DNA of 48,015 nucleotides from Planctomycetota bacterium. GTDB taxonomy: Bacteria > Planctomycetota > UBA1135 > GCA-002748355. How positions within the stretch are numbered: the stretch's first letter is position 1; every line of letters begins with the position of its first letter. The DNA lies in assembly GCA_002748355.1 (NCBI GenBank), contig PDSF01000053.1:1-48015 (forward strand), read 5' to 3'. The position numbers and the translations under genes were made by a program. The notes under the pieces are model-generated. The model worked only from the letters and a program-made list of their open reading frames with translations. It did no database searches and was not told the origin of the DNA. Below, piece by piece: positions 23,937 to 31,974 of this stretch.

Positions 23937-24293
23937 TCAGCGAAGGCCTTCGATTTCGAGCCGGTAGGCCTGCTCTGGCAGAAGCGTTGAGAGCTTCATC
24001 TCCTTGAGGCGGACGCGCTTGGGGAGCATTGCCTTGATTTGGATTTCCAGATCGTCCTTGTTGAGTTTGCTTCTGAAGAAGGCCCGAGCCGTCGTATCGA
24101 CATAAGCCCACTCGATCCCTTCGATTTTGTACAGGGCATCACGTGCCGCTGTTGCTTTTTTGGCTGCGCTTCAGCCACCAATGCCGCTGAGCTGGAGGTG
24201 GTAGAGCTGAACGCCCGTGGGCTTCTTTGGGGTTTGGGCAGAAATGACGGCTGTCAGCACGGACGCCGCGAGACATATAGTTGTCAGTCGCAT
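23937..24293 (-). CDS. Exported HMA-like small domain with in-frame TGA (selenoprotein candidate or nonsense mutant)
   Basis: Reading from ATG 24293 gives a signal peptide (MRLTTICLAASVLTAVISAQ), then TPKKPTGVQLYHLQLSGIGG, then TGA at 24171-24173, then an uninterrupted same-frame stretch of 77 codons to the stop at 23937. Codon character is the same on both sides. The mature part follows the strand-helix-strand plan of a heavy-metal-associated domain: VQLYHLQLSGIGG, then SAAKKATAARDALYKIEGIE, then WAYVDTTARAFF and DDLEIQIKAML. The TGA falls in the loop where HMA proteins carry GMxCxxC. Selenocysteine there is conceivable; a CGA-to-TGA or TGG-to-TGA change or a sequence error is equally possible. 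A GGCA/TGCC hairpin with loop CGTGA lies 24 bases after the TGA, a weak SECIS candidate. Without read-through the product would be 40 residues. Confidence 0.6.
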
Positions 24294-24518
24294 GGAATTC
24301 TTGCGGTAGGAGGGTCAGAAGGAGAGAGGCGACGGGACTAGGGCCCTGTCCGAATCGCGGGACTGTACTACGGAATCGGTTTTTTGCCATCCACGGCATG
24401 GCCCAGCTTTGTATCGATGCCGAGGGGATCTTTTCTCGTCCCTGGGATGTGCCAAGTCGGGCTTCTGTGGGGTTGGAGCTGGCCTGGGACTAAGCCCTTT
24501 CGAGTTCTCTTCGCTGCA

Positions 24519-26366
24519 TCAGCTTCTAAGCCGCAAGGTGACTTGCAGGGACCTTTTCCCTTTTGGTAAGCGCACTGCGGGCAGGAAACCGAGACAAGGT
24601 CTAATGGGGATGGAAAGCTTCTTCTCCTGGACTACATCGCGCACTTCGACTTCGAAGGCCCAGGGCAGTGGCTCGATCGTGAAGACGCCGACATTGTGGG
24701 TGGAGGGCACAGCAGCAGGCCACCAGCCGAGGACGAGCCAGGCAGGGCTGGCGAGTTCGACCTCTACTTTCCACTCGATCATTGGGCCGGGCTTTAAGCC
24801 ATGTTCGAGAATGTGGACCCGGCCTTCGGGCACGGGAGAATCCTTTCTTTCGCTCGGGGTCTGGCTCCAGGTCAGCCTACTCAATGGCTGTTCACTGCTG
24901 AGTATGTTTGACCAGGCGAGATAAGGCTCGGGGTAGGGATCCAGGTGGCCGAGTAGCCAGGCCGGGGCAGAGCGTTTTCGTTGGCGGACTATGCTCCAGC
25001 TCGTGCGGCACACACGCTGGCCGTCGTATTCGAGGACGAGGGATGCCTCGTCCTTGGGTATTGCCTGGCTTTGCGGGAGGAGAATCTCATTGCGTGTACT
25101 GAGAAGCGTGACGCCGGGCCATGTGGCGGCACCGCAGTCCTTGCCGTGGACATACTCGAATGCTGCACGATATTCGTATGGAAGGTTGAGGAGGGTCGGC
25201 GCTACTTCTGGAATCTTGGGGAGAGCGTCGCGAGCGCTGACGAGCATGGTTTCCGCTTTGGCACAGTAAGCACTCCAGGGGGCGGCGCCCAGCCACAACA
25301 AGGGGAGGAAAAGCACCGCGAGCGCCATGCATAGGCGAGAGGCAAGGATTCCTGAGAAACCGCGCAAAAGGCTGGCGATAACGAGAAGGGCTCCGAGGGC
25401 TGGCAGGTAGCCGTGATGTCGGTGCGATTCTTCGGGAAAGAGGCTCGCGGGTATGTTGAGGATTACGAAGACGAGGATTGCGGAGAGAATCCAGCGCCTG
25501 CCCTTTTGTAGGAGCCCAAAAATAAGGCTAGCAACGAGGAAGATGATGCCGATTCGACTGCCTGCGTATTCAATACCAAGCCCGTGCGCAAAGTATCGGC
25601 CGAGGTTCTGGACTACGGAACCCGACCATTCAATGGGGCCTGCGCTTATTGCTGCCAGGAGTTCCGCAGTTCTTGTCTCAGCTGGGTTTGGAGTCGAGTA
25701 TTGCGGTAACAGCCGTAGGTGTACGTAGCTCAGCGCGAAGCTCATGACGAAAATAGCCGTTGCGCTAGTGCTGCGCTGCTGGCGGCTGTGTTTGCTTGGC
25801 GCCACCAGTGCGAAGAAGGGAAAGAGCAATACCTGCATATAGGCGTTTTCGGCTGCCCCTATAGCGAGCGAGCCAAAAAGCACCGCTCCGGCGAGTTGAT
25901 GGAGAATACTCCGGCCAGTAGCGATGCTGAGTACGCCAAGGCTGAGGAAGCAAAAGGTCAGGCTCTTGTTGCCTGCGGCAAACCAAGAGAGGGCAGAGAT
26001 CGTGCCCGGCGCCAGGAGGAGCAAGGCGGCGGTAGCGAAGGCAAAACGGCTGCTTGCTCCGAAGACCTTGGCGATGCGAAGCACGGCCAGCCCGCCGATG
26101 AAATGGGCAGCGAGGGGCAGTAAGCGGCCTAGCCAGGGCGGCAGTTGGGCTTGTTCGCAGAACCAGAGCCACAGCCACCACAGGGGCCGGTAGTAGGGGT
26201 AGGTTTCGACCGGCAGCAGGGCTTCGCCCAGGCTACGCTCGCGCAGCGACAGGAAACCGACCCAATCCTCCGGTGAGTAGGCGAAGCTTAGGGTCCAGCC
26301 GAAGCCGATGCCGACGAGGCCAAGGAGGAGAAAATCTAAGCGAAGGTACTTGGCCGGTGCTGTCAT
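24519..26366 (-). CDS. Polytopic membrane protein, GT-C glycosyltransferase-like
   Basis: A 615-residue inner-membrane protein. About the first 390 residues contain ten or more hydrophobic segments, beginning LDFLLLGLVGIGFGWTLSF and ending LCMALAVLFLPLLWLGAAPW. An early periplasmic loop has SPEDWVGFLSLRER and YPYYRPLWWLW, as in dolichyl-phosphate-mannose/ArnT-type (GT39/83-like) enzymes, where an acidic residue in this loop acts in catalysis. The C-terminal 220 residues are soluble and probably periplasmic. The start is nine bases after the hydrolase stop, as last gene of a four-gene operon. Substrate and even enzymatic activity are inferred. Confidence 0.7.
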   Translation of the reverse strand: MTAPAKYLRLDFLLLGLVGIGFGWTLSFAYSPEDWVGFLSLRERSLGEALLPVETYPYYRPLWWLWLWFCEQAQLPPWLGRLLPLAAHFIGGLAVLRIAKVFGASSRFAFATAALLLLAPGTISALSWFAAGNKSLTFCFLSLGVLSIATGRSILHQLAGAVLFGSLAIGAAENAYMQVLLFPFFALVAPSKHSRQQRSTSATAIFVMSFALSYVHLRLLPQYSTPNPAETRTAELLAAISAGPIEWSGSVVQNLGRYFAHGLGIEYAGSRIGIIFLVASLIFGLLQKGRRWILSAILVFVILNIPASLFPEESHRHHGYLPALGALLVIASLLRGFSGILASRLCMALAVLFLPLLWLGAAPWSAYCAKAETMLVSARDALPKIPEVAPTLLNLPYEYRAAFEYVHGKDCGAATWPGVTLLSTRNEILLPQSQAIPKDEASLVLEYDGQRVCRTSWSIVRQRKRSAPAWLLGHLDPYPEPYLAWSNILSSEQPLSRLTWSQTPSERKDSPVPEGRVHILEHGLKPGPMIEWKVEVELASPAWLVLGWWPAAVPSTHNVGVFTIEPLPWAFEVEVRDVVQEKKLSIPIRPCLGFLPAVRLPKGKRSLQVTLRLRS

Positions 26367-26375
26367 TGGAGAGGG

Positions 26376-27194
26376 CTATCGCAGGGCCCGGAGGCAATCA
26401 TCGGGGTTCTCTAGTAGCAGGCTGTGCCCAGCGCTTGGCACTTCGCGATAGCTACCGTTTTTTAGCGCCGCCGCTGTACGTGCGATGTCGGCACTGTGTA
26501 CGAGAGTATCCTCTTTGCCTGCGTGAAGTAATACGGGAACCTCGATTTGGGGCAGTAAGTCGGCCCAGTCGGTATTGCTGATTGCGTTGATTTGCGCCAG
26601 TGTCGTTTGGCGTTCTTGGACGCTCGGGCGGAAGCTCCGGGAAATGTCGTTGACCAGATCGGGCTTGGCGGCGAGGAAGCTGGCGCCAAAGAGCCACGGA
26701 CGCAGTGCTGCGCTCAGCTGTTCGGTCGGCACATGGGTGAACACCGTGTGGAAAAACGCATAGATGGCCTGGGCATGGCGGCTGTTTGCGGCTTCGGTGC
26801 CGTAGAGCACGGCGCGTTCGACACGTGCACCTGCCTCAGCTGCAAACGCTAAGGAAACCTTGCCGCCCATGGAGGTCCCTAGCAGGGTGCAGCGCTCGAT
26901 ATTTTCGGCGTCTAGAACCGCATGGATATCGGCGAGGGCGTTATCGAGGCTCCAGGCACCACTCCATCCGCTCATGCGACCGAGACCGGGCGGATCGTAG
27001 ACATAAGCCCTATAACCTAGGCGAGCCAGGGTGCGTGGCAGCGTGCCAAAGAGTTTGGAACTATTACCAAGGCCGGGTACGCAGAGGATGGGGTGGCCTT
27101 CACCCTGTTTGCGGTAGGGGACTTGGGCGCCATCCTTACGGGCAGCGAGTTGCCAGGCACTGGGCCGAAGTTTCGAGTCCGAGGTATCGTTCAT
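26376..27194 (-). CDS. Alpha/beta hydrolase
   Basis: A 272-residue alpha/beta-hydrolase-fold enzyme. HPILCVPGLGNSSKLFGTLP carries the oxyanion-hole strand. The nucleophile elbow is CTLLGTSMGGKVSLAFA (G-T-S-M-G, serine nucleophile). The acid is probably in VLLHAGKEDTLV, and the catalytic histidine is in VPSAGHSLLLENPD. There is no signal peptide. Its ATG overlaps the stop of the HEAT/vWA gene (ATGA at 27191-27194). The 3-oxoadipate lactonase/proline iminopeptidase-like family is broad, so the substrate is not known. Confidence 0.85.
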   Translation of the reverse strand: MNDTSDSKLRPSAWQLAARKDGAQVPYRKQGEGHPILCVPGLGNSSKLFGTLPRTLARLGYRAYVYDPPGLGRMSGWSGAWSLDNALADIHAVLDAENIERCTLLGTSMGGKVSLAFAAEAGARVERAVLYGTEAANSRHAQAIYAFFHTVFTHVPTEQLSAALRPWLFGASFLAAKPDLVNDISRSFRPSVQERQTTLAQINAISNTDWADLLPQIEVPVLLHAGKEDTLVHSADIARTAAALKNGSYREVPSAGHSLLLENPDDCLRALR

Positions 27195-28987
27195 TTTTTG
27201 TCTTTGGGAAAACCCTGCCAGTGGTAGCTGCCGCGAGTCAATTCGGCGAGAGCCCGTAAGCGCTTGGCCTGGCCGTAAGCGATCGCCAGCTGATAGTAAG
27301 GGGTATAGCGTGCTTCGCGTCGCCGGTCTGGGAAGTAGGCGATGTGTACTGGGATTGGGACGCTAGCGCGGGCGGCGGCGATACGGTGGTGAATAGCTGC
27401 GAGCGAGGCGCTTTTTCCTGCTTCCGGCGGCGAGCAGACAATCCAAAGCACGGAAGAAGGCTGTTCAGGGGGGCTGGCTAAAAGGGTGGGTAATCCGCTT
27501 TGGATTCCAAATATATCGAAGAGCGTATCGGCTGGCGCGGATACGCCTTTGCCCGGGAGGCGAGAGAGGAAGAGCCCGAGTTTTTGCAGCTCCCTAGCGC
27601 TGATCAGAGCATATCCTTTGCGAGGATAACGTTTGGGCTTGGTTTCCGTCGTCAGGATGCGGAAGGGGGTTTTCTCCGGAAGATTGGCAAGGGCCAAGAG
27701 GATCCCCTCAGTGATTTTTTTTCCGAGCGTGGTCCCCTTTGTACCTTTGGGGCTGCCGCTGGCGCCGCTTTTTTCTTGGCGCCACCAGGGTCCGGACCAA
27801 GCAGCTGATGCGTCGAGTAGCAGGGTGACGCCTTCCTGGCTTATTGGCATGCCAAAGAGCTTAGGGCTGCCTTTGGGTGGTGGCGGCAGCAAACGCTTTT
27901 TCGCGCGGCGCTGCACGTAGAGCTTGCGGCGTCCATGTATGAACTCTGCCCATTTCTTCGGCTCTGTTGCCGAAGCATGAAAACCAGTGCCTCGGCGGCC
28001 CCTGCGCTTTTTCAACCCGTGCCCGATGCCATGCATGTCGACGAGTAGGGCGTGGACCATGTGTCGTACTCTTTCGTCGCCTGGGCCCTGCAGCCGGGCT
28101 AGAGCTTTTGGCAACTCGCGAAGAGCTGCGAGTGGGCGTAGCTCCCAGAGGAGTTCGCAGAGCAGGATCTGCTCTGTCTGTGGGATGTCAGTGCGGCCAA
28201 GGGTCTGGCAGAGATCGATGACCGTCTTGGCGAAGGGGCCGTCGATGTCTTTCTCCGCTTTGCTTGAGCGGGCGAGTGCCCGAACCAAGTTAGATAAGAG
28301 TCTGGCGCGAACGCTGGGGTTCTTCTCGTTATGTAGTCGGTTACAAAGGTGGGTGGCCACTTCGGGGAAGGCGAGCTCACCGAGGGTCTTGGCGGCTGCG
28401 GCGCGGACTAGCGGGTCAGGATCGGAGAGCAGCGCTTGGAATCGAGAGATATCTTCGAAGGCGCCGTGAGCGCCGAGCAATCGACCAGCGATGGCGATGT
28501 GGAAAGCGCGGGTCCGGCCCTTGGCCTTGGCGAGGATCTTTCTCGCACGCACGGGGATTTGTGGCGACTGCAGGCGGCGCAGCATGTCGATGGCCATGTC
28601 GCGGATTAGCCAGGGTTGCCGGGAGGCGGATTTACGATCGTTCCACTCGCGGCTTATGTCGTTGCCGACGTGAACCATTGCGAAGGCGAAGAGGGCGTCG
28701 AGCGCTTTTTCACTGGTGCTGGCGGCGAGTCCGCTGAGAACAAAGGAAAGTTCCTGCTCTACCGACCAGTAGAATTTGTCCCCCTTTGCCTGACTGAGTT
28801 CGGCTAGGGCTTCTTCCCCTGTGGGGAGGACGAGGGGGGTCTTGTTCGGGCGTGGCGCTAGCAGGTGCAGGCGGCCGCGGCCCCAGGCATCGAGGAAGTT
28901 CTTTGCCTGCTCCGGCCAGTCGATTTGGGCAGGGAGCGGAGCGGACGCGAAGAACAGCAGGGCCCAGGCTAGATGAGATTTGCTCAT
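27191..28987 (-). CDS. Exported HEAT-repeat protein with degenerate vWA-like domain
   Basis: A 598-residue protein with a signal peptide (HLAWALLFFASAPLPAQ). Residues about 80-320 are helical repeats of HEAT type, for example FQALLSDPDPLVRAAAAKTL and GELAFPEVATHLCNRLH. A basic linker follows (KKRRGRRG). From about residue 385 a vWA-like Rossmann fold starts with GVTLLLDASAAWSGPWWR and later has SVLWIVCSPPEAGK. The first metal-site motif should read DxSxS; here it is DASAA, so the second serine is missing and metal binding is doubtful. It overlaps both neighbours in the operon by ATGA, suggesting that the M28 lipoprotein, this scaffold and the hydrolase work together. Confidence 0.75.
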   Translation of the reverse strand: MSKSHLAWALLFFASAPLPAQIDWPEQAKNFLDAWGRGRLHLLAPRPNKTPLVLPTGEEALAELSQAKGDKFYWSVEQELSFVLSGLAASTSEKALDALFAFAMVHVGNDISREWNDRKSASRQPWLIRDMAIDMLRRLQSPQIPVRARKILAKAKGRTRAFHIAIAGRLLGAHGAFEDISRFQALLSDPDPLVRAAAAKTLGELAFPEVATHLCNRLHNEKNPSVRARLLSNLVRALARSSKAEKDIDGPFAKTVIDLCQTLGRTDIPQTEQILLCELLWELRPLAALRELPKALARLQGPGDERVRHMVHALLVDMHGIGHGLKKRRGRRGTGFHASATEPKKWAEFIHGRRKLYVQRRAKKRLLPPPPKGSPKLFGMPISQEGVTLLLDASAAWSGPWWRQEKSGASGSPKGTKGTTLGKKITEGILLALANLPEKTPFRILTTETKPKRYPRKGYALISARELQKLGLFLSRLPGKGVSAPADTLFDIFGIQSGLPTLLASPPEQPSSVLWIVCSPPEAGKSASLAAIHHRIAAARASVPIPVHIAYFPDRRREARYTPYYQLAIAYGQAKRLRALAELTRGSYHWQGFPKDKK

Positions 28988-29973
28988 TTCTTCTTGTCCT
29001 GCGCTGCGCGTTTTTCAGGTTTGGGATAAAAACGTTCGACGATGACCGGAAGTGCCATCGCGGTGGTTTGCCCAATCAACTCCAAGCTCTTGGCGGAGAT
29101 AATCTCCATGTTGTCCTTCTCTGTGTGCCACCAGTCTGGTGTTGGCGGGCCGAAATCGATCAAGTTGATGACCTCGATGCTGTAATCGAGGAAGGGCATG
29201 TGGTCGTCGGTAACCGCTGTTTCAGTCTTGAAGAAGTAACTCTGCTTTCCTAGGTGACGTGCCTGCTGAAAAACGATGTCCTGGAGGGCGCGTGAGGAGT
29301 TGGTGTCTCGAGATACGTGTAGGGTCTTCGCGCCGATCATGTCGAGTAAAAACATGACCGGAATATGCTCGTAGAGCGGCTTGTCCTTTGGAAAGCGCTT
29401 GCGCAGTTCTTGCACCGCGCGCTTAGAGCCGAAGAGGGAGCGGTTGTCATTCCAGTCCCAGTCGATGGACTCTTCGCCGTCGAACCAGATCAAGAGCAGA
29501 GGGCAGCGGAGCGGGTGATCCTTGAACCAATGTGCGAGCTCGAGGAGCAGGCCTGAGCTGGAGCCGCCGTCATTGGCTCCGAAGAAATCGAAACTCCTCG
29601 GGGCATTGGCTTGCTCTCGGCAGAGCTTGGTGTCGTAGTGGCTGCCGAGGACGAGGAGCCGCTTTTCTTCCGGATCAGAGCCAGGGATCTCGCAGAGGAT
29701 GTTGCTGAAGCTGATGCCCTTTGCGTGCTTCTCGTCGCTGAAGCTGTCGATCTGCGGTTTCAGCCCCAGCTTCTTCAGCTCAGCAACGATCCAGTCGCGT
29801 GTCTTGGCGAGAGCCTCCGAGCCGGCGGGCCTTGGTCCGAAATTGACCTGTTTCTGCACGTAGCTCTTTGCACGTTCACCATCGATGTGGGGTATGGGGC
29901 CAAGCACGCCATCATTGTCATCGGGGGTTGAGCAGCAAGCGAGGAGCGGCAAGAGGAACCAAGCGGTGTTCAC
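28984..29973 (-). CDS. M28-fold lipoprotein, glutaminyl-peptide cyclotransferase-like
   Basis: A 329-residue exported zinc enzyme. The N-terminus WFLLPLLACCS is a plausible lipobox, so it is probably membrane-anchored in the periplasm. Zinc and catalytic motifs of the M28/QC fold are SHYDTK (His/Asp), GANDGGSSSG, LIWFDGEES, LLDMIGAK and DDHMPFLD. The end block NLIDFGPPTPDWWHTEKDN has the Trp-His pair typical of glutaminyl cyclases, not of M28 aminopeptidases. Likely it turns N-terminal Gln into pyroglutamate on exported proteins; an aminopeptidase role remains possible. It is the first gene of a four-gene operon, and the 251-bp space upstream should hold divergent promoters. Confidence 0.82.
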   Translation of the reverse strand: MNTAWFLLPLLACCSTPDDNDGVLGPIPHIDGERAKSYVQKQVNFGPRPAGSEALAKTRDWIVAELKKLGLKPQIDSFSDEKHAKGISFSNILCEIPGSDPEEKRLLVLGSHYDTKLCREQANAPRSFDFFGANDGGSSSGLLLELAHWFKDHPLRCPLLLIWFDGEESIDWDWNDNRSLFGSKRAVQELRKRFPKDKPLYEHIPVMFLLDMIGAKTLHVSRDTNSSRALQDIVFQQARHLGKQSYFFKTETAVTDDHMPFLDYSIEVINLIDFGPPTPDWWHTEKDNMEIISAKSLELIGQTTAMALPVIVERFYPKPEKRAAQDKKK

Positions 29974-30224
29974 GGCGATCTCCGTTCGATCGAAAGACGA
30001 AGAGCGACACTAGCCGGGCCGCGGCTCGGCAGCGAGGGGCGGGGCTATTAGGTCCTATTGATGTGTCGTATTGACCTGGTGTCTGGCGCGTCGCGAGGAA
30101 TCGTTCTAGGTTGGTTTCTTGTGCTGGGGTTCACCTGCTTCGCCTCCCCAACACCCCTCGCTTGGCATTGCGACATCTCGTTGGTGTCTCCACGTCCAGC
30201 TTCTCTGCCCATAATCATTGCCCC

Positions 30225-31430
30225 ATGACTCTGCTGCTAGCTTTGGCCGCTCTGGTGATTGCTGGGGCGATTTCTGTGCTCCTTGGCGTCTTGGTGTTGG
30301 AGAGCCTTGCGGCACTGAGCTGGAACCCGTCTGCGGCTAAGGGGCAGCCTGAGCAGGATTCCTCGGTCCCAACGTCGGTTGTGGTGCTGATTCCGGCACA
30401 GAACGAGGCAGCACGAATCGCAGCGACGATTCAGGCTGTCCAAGCCGAAGCCGTTCATGGCTGGCAGATCCTAGTCATCGCGCACAATTGCGACGACGAT
30501 ACGGCGCTGGTCGCGCGTGATGCTGGGGCTCGAGTCTTGACGCTGCGGGATGGCGGCGATCTTGGAAAGCCGGCAGCTCTCCGCCTCGGCATCGCCGAGC
30601 TGGAGCGAGAGTCGCCGGAGATCGTGCTGATTCTCGATGCTGATTGCCTCCCCGAGAGAGGTGCGCTGACCCTGCTTGCGCAGCAATCTCAGAAGTACCA
30701 GCAGCCATGTATGCCGGCCTATCTGCTGGCTGCCTCCCCGGAGGGAGGTGCCTTTTCTTCGGTTTCGAGTGGCGCTTGTTGGATCAAGAACTTCTTGCGG
30801 CCACTCGGGCTGTATCGCATGGGGCTGCCCTGCCTGATATCGGGGAGTGGCGTGGTCATGCCATTTGGCCAACTCCGGAGCGTCGAGCAGGGGCAAGGGT
30901 CCATTGCCGAGGATTATCAGCTCACAATTGACCTGTTGCGGAAGGGCCATGCTACGCGATTTGTGCCGTTGGCACGGGTTCATAGCGGGCTCCCTTCGGT
31001 TCAGGGCTCTGCGATGCGTCAACGCACTCGATGGGAGCACGGGCACCTGCAGCTCACGCTTGTGGAGGCTCCACGCCTACTCCTTGAGGCTTTGTGGCAT
31101 CGAAGCTTCTACCGCTTTGTTATCGGCTTGGAACTCCTTACCCCCCCGATCTCCCTGCTTGGTTTGGGGTGGTGCTTGGTTCTCATTGGAATCCTTGCCT
31201 TGCAGTGGTTCCTGGGATGGGGGGGCGCGGTGACCTGGGCGTTCTGGCTTCACCTTGGGTCCGCGATCTTGTGCTTTTCTGCCGTGACTGCTGCGCTGCT
31301 GCGCTTTCGCGGGGCGAAATCGACCTTCAGCTTTCTTGCACATCTCCCAGCGTATGCTCTCAGCAAGCTCTCTATTTACTTGGGCTTCCTTTGGAGCCGT
31401 GAGCGTAATTGGCGTCGGACTGACCGCTGA
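30225..31430 (+). CDS. Membrane glycosyltransferase family 2 (processive type)
   Basis: A 401-residue protein starting at ATG 30225; the frame extends upstream to 30111 but the added part lacks coding character. Residues 1-28 are a membrane helix. The GT2 domain has VVVLIPAQNEAARIAATIQA, VIAHNCDDDTALVARDAG, the metal site VLILDADCLPE, LISGSGVVMPF and AEDYQLTIDLLRKG (ED acid). The QRTRW in MRQRTRWEHGHLQL is the Q/RxxRW signature of processive enzymes such as cellulose or hyaluronan synthases. Three or four membrane helices close the protein. It likely polymerises or transfers a surface polysaccharide unit. It is monocistronic, with 251 bp upstream. Confidence 0.85.
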   Translation: MTLLLALAALVIAGAISVLLGVLVLESLAALSWNPSAAKGQPEQDSSVPTSVVVLIPAQNEAARIAATIQAVQAEAVHGWQILVIAHNCDDDTALVARDAGARVLTLRDGGDLGKPAALRLGIAELERESPEIVLILDADCLPERGALTLLAQQSQKYQQPCMPAYLLAASPEGGAFSSVSSGACWIKNFLRPLGLYRMGLPCLISGSGVVMPFGQLRSVEQGQGSIAEDYQLTIDLLRKGHATRFVPLARVHSGLPSVQGSAMRQRTRWEHGHLQLTLVEAPRLLLEALWHRSFYRFVIGLELLTPPISLLGLGWCLVLIGILALQWFLGWGGAVTWAFWLHLGSAILCFSAVTAALLRFRGAKSTFSFLAHLPAYALSKLSIYLGFLWSRERNWRRTDR

Positions 31431-31552
31431 TCTCAGCACTGCGGCTGCCGGGCGTCCTCTTCCGTCGCCTCTTCCTCGTTGCTAGAGGCGCTGGCAAGGG
31501 AGCATCTGGGCTTCTAGCGTGGCTTGAGCGGCGTTCAGGATGTGGAGGGCAG

Positions 31553-31948
31553 ATGGCCGAATCGAACGAGCTTCTGAAGCTGATCACCGAACAGATCGAT
31601 ACCGCAATGCAGGAGGATGAGCATTGGGAGGGGAACTTTTCCGCGTACCTCGAGCGGGTGGATGAGAATTCGTTCTTCGTTCGGACTAACCATCAGCGGC
31701 TCTACGACATGCTTCTTTCCTCTGAAACCGAAAAACTCGTTGGAGATCAAAAGGGCAGCATCAAGCCCAGCAATCTCGTCTCGACCGTTGTCGATATGGA
31801 CACACAAGAGAAGGTCGACATGGTCACATCGCGGTTTATCCGCGAGGTTGGCTACGACGGGGACTCGGCCGCAGGCGTTCTCAGCGCAGACGTCCTCAGC
31901 TACGTCGCGAGCATCTTTGCCCGCGGCGATGCGAAGAAAGAGTCTTGA
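31553..31948 (+). CDS. Core-deleted PrkA-like protein (N- and C-terminal ends only)
   Basis: A 131-residue protein behind a GGAGGG site. Residues about 22-52 (HWEGNFSAYLERVDEN and NHQRLYDML) fit the start of the PrkA/YeaG serine protein kinase (WEGTFADYLE..., then H.RVYNMI). Residues about 80-125 (DTQEKVDMVTSRFIREVGY then SADVLSYVASIFARGD) fit the very end of PrkA (KVNEVVARLIDEHGY..., then ELLKYVGSLL). The roughly 500 central residues with the Walker-A loop (family GPVSGGKS) and kinase region are absent, and no such sequence is found before or after. It sits where prkA normally does, ahead of yeaH and spoVR, and its stop is 26 bp before yeaH. It cannot be an ATPase or kinase; an adaptor or regulatory role is inferred. 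A PrkA C-terminal domain alone is an alternative reading. Confidence 0.7.
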   Translation: MAESNELLKLITEQIDTAMQEDEHWEGNFSAYLERVDENSFFVRTNHQRLYDMLLSSETEKLVGDQKGSIKPSNLVSTVVDMDTQEKVDMVTSRFIREVGYDGDSAAGVLSADVLSYVASIFARGDAKKES

Positions 31949-31974
31949 GCTCACTGCGTTCGCAGGGAGACATC

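Noticed and set aside
24409..24924. Plus-strand 171-codon frame
   Set aside because: It is mostly antisense to the polytopic membrane protein; the intergenic start has no ribosome site and the sequence shows no domain.
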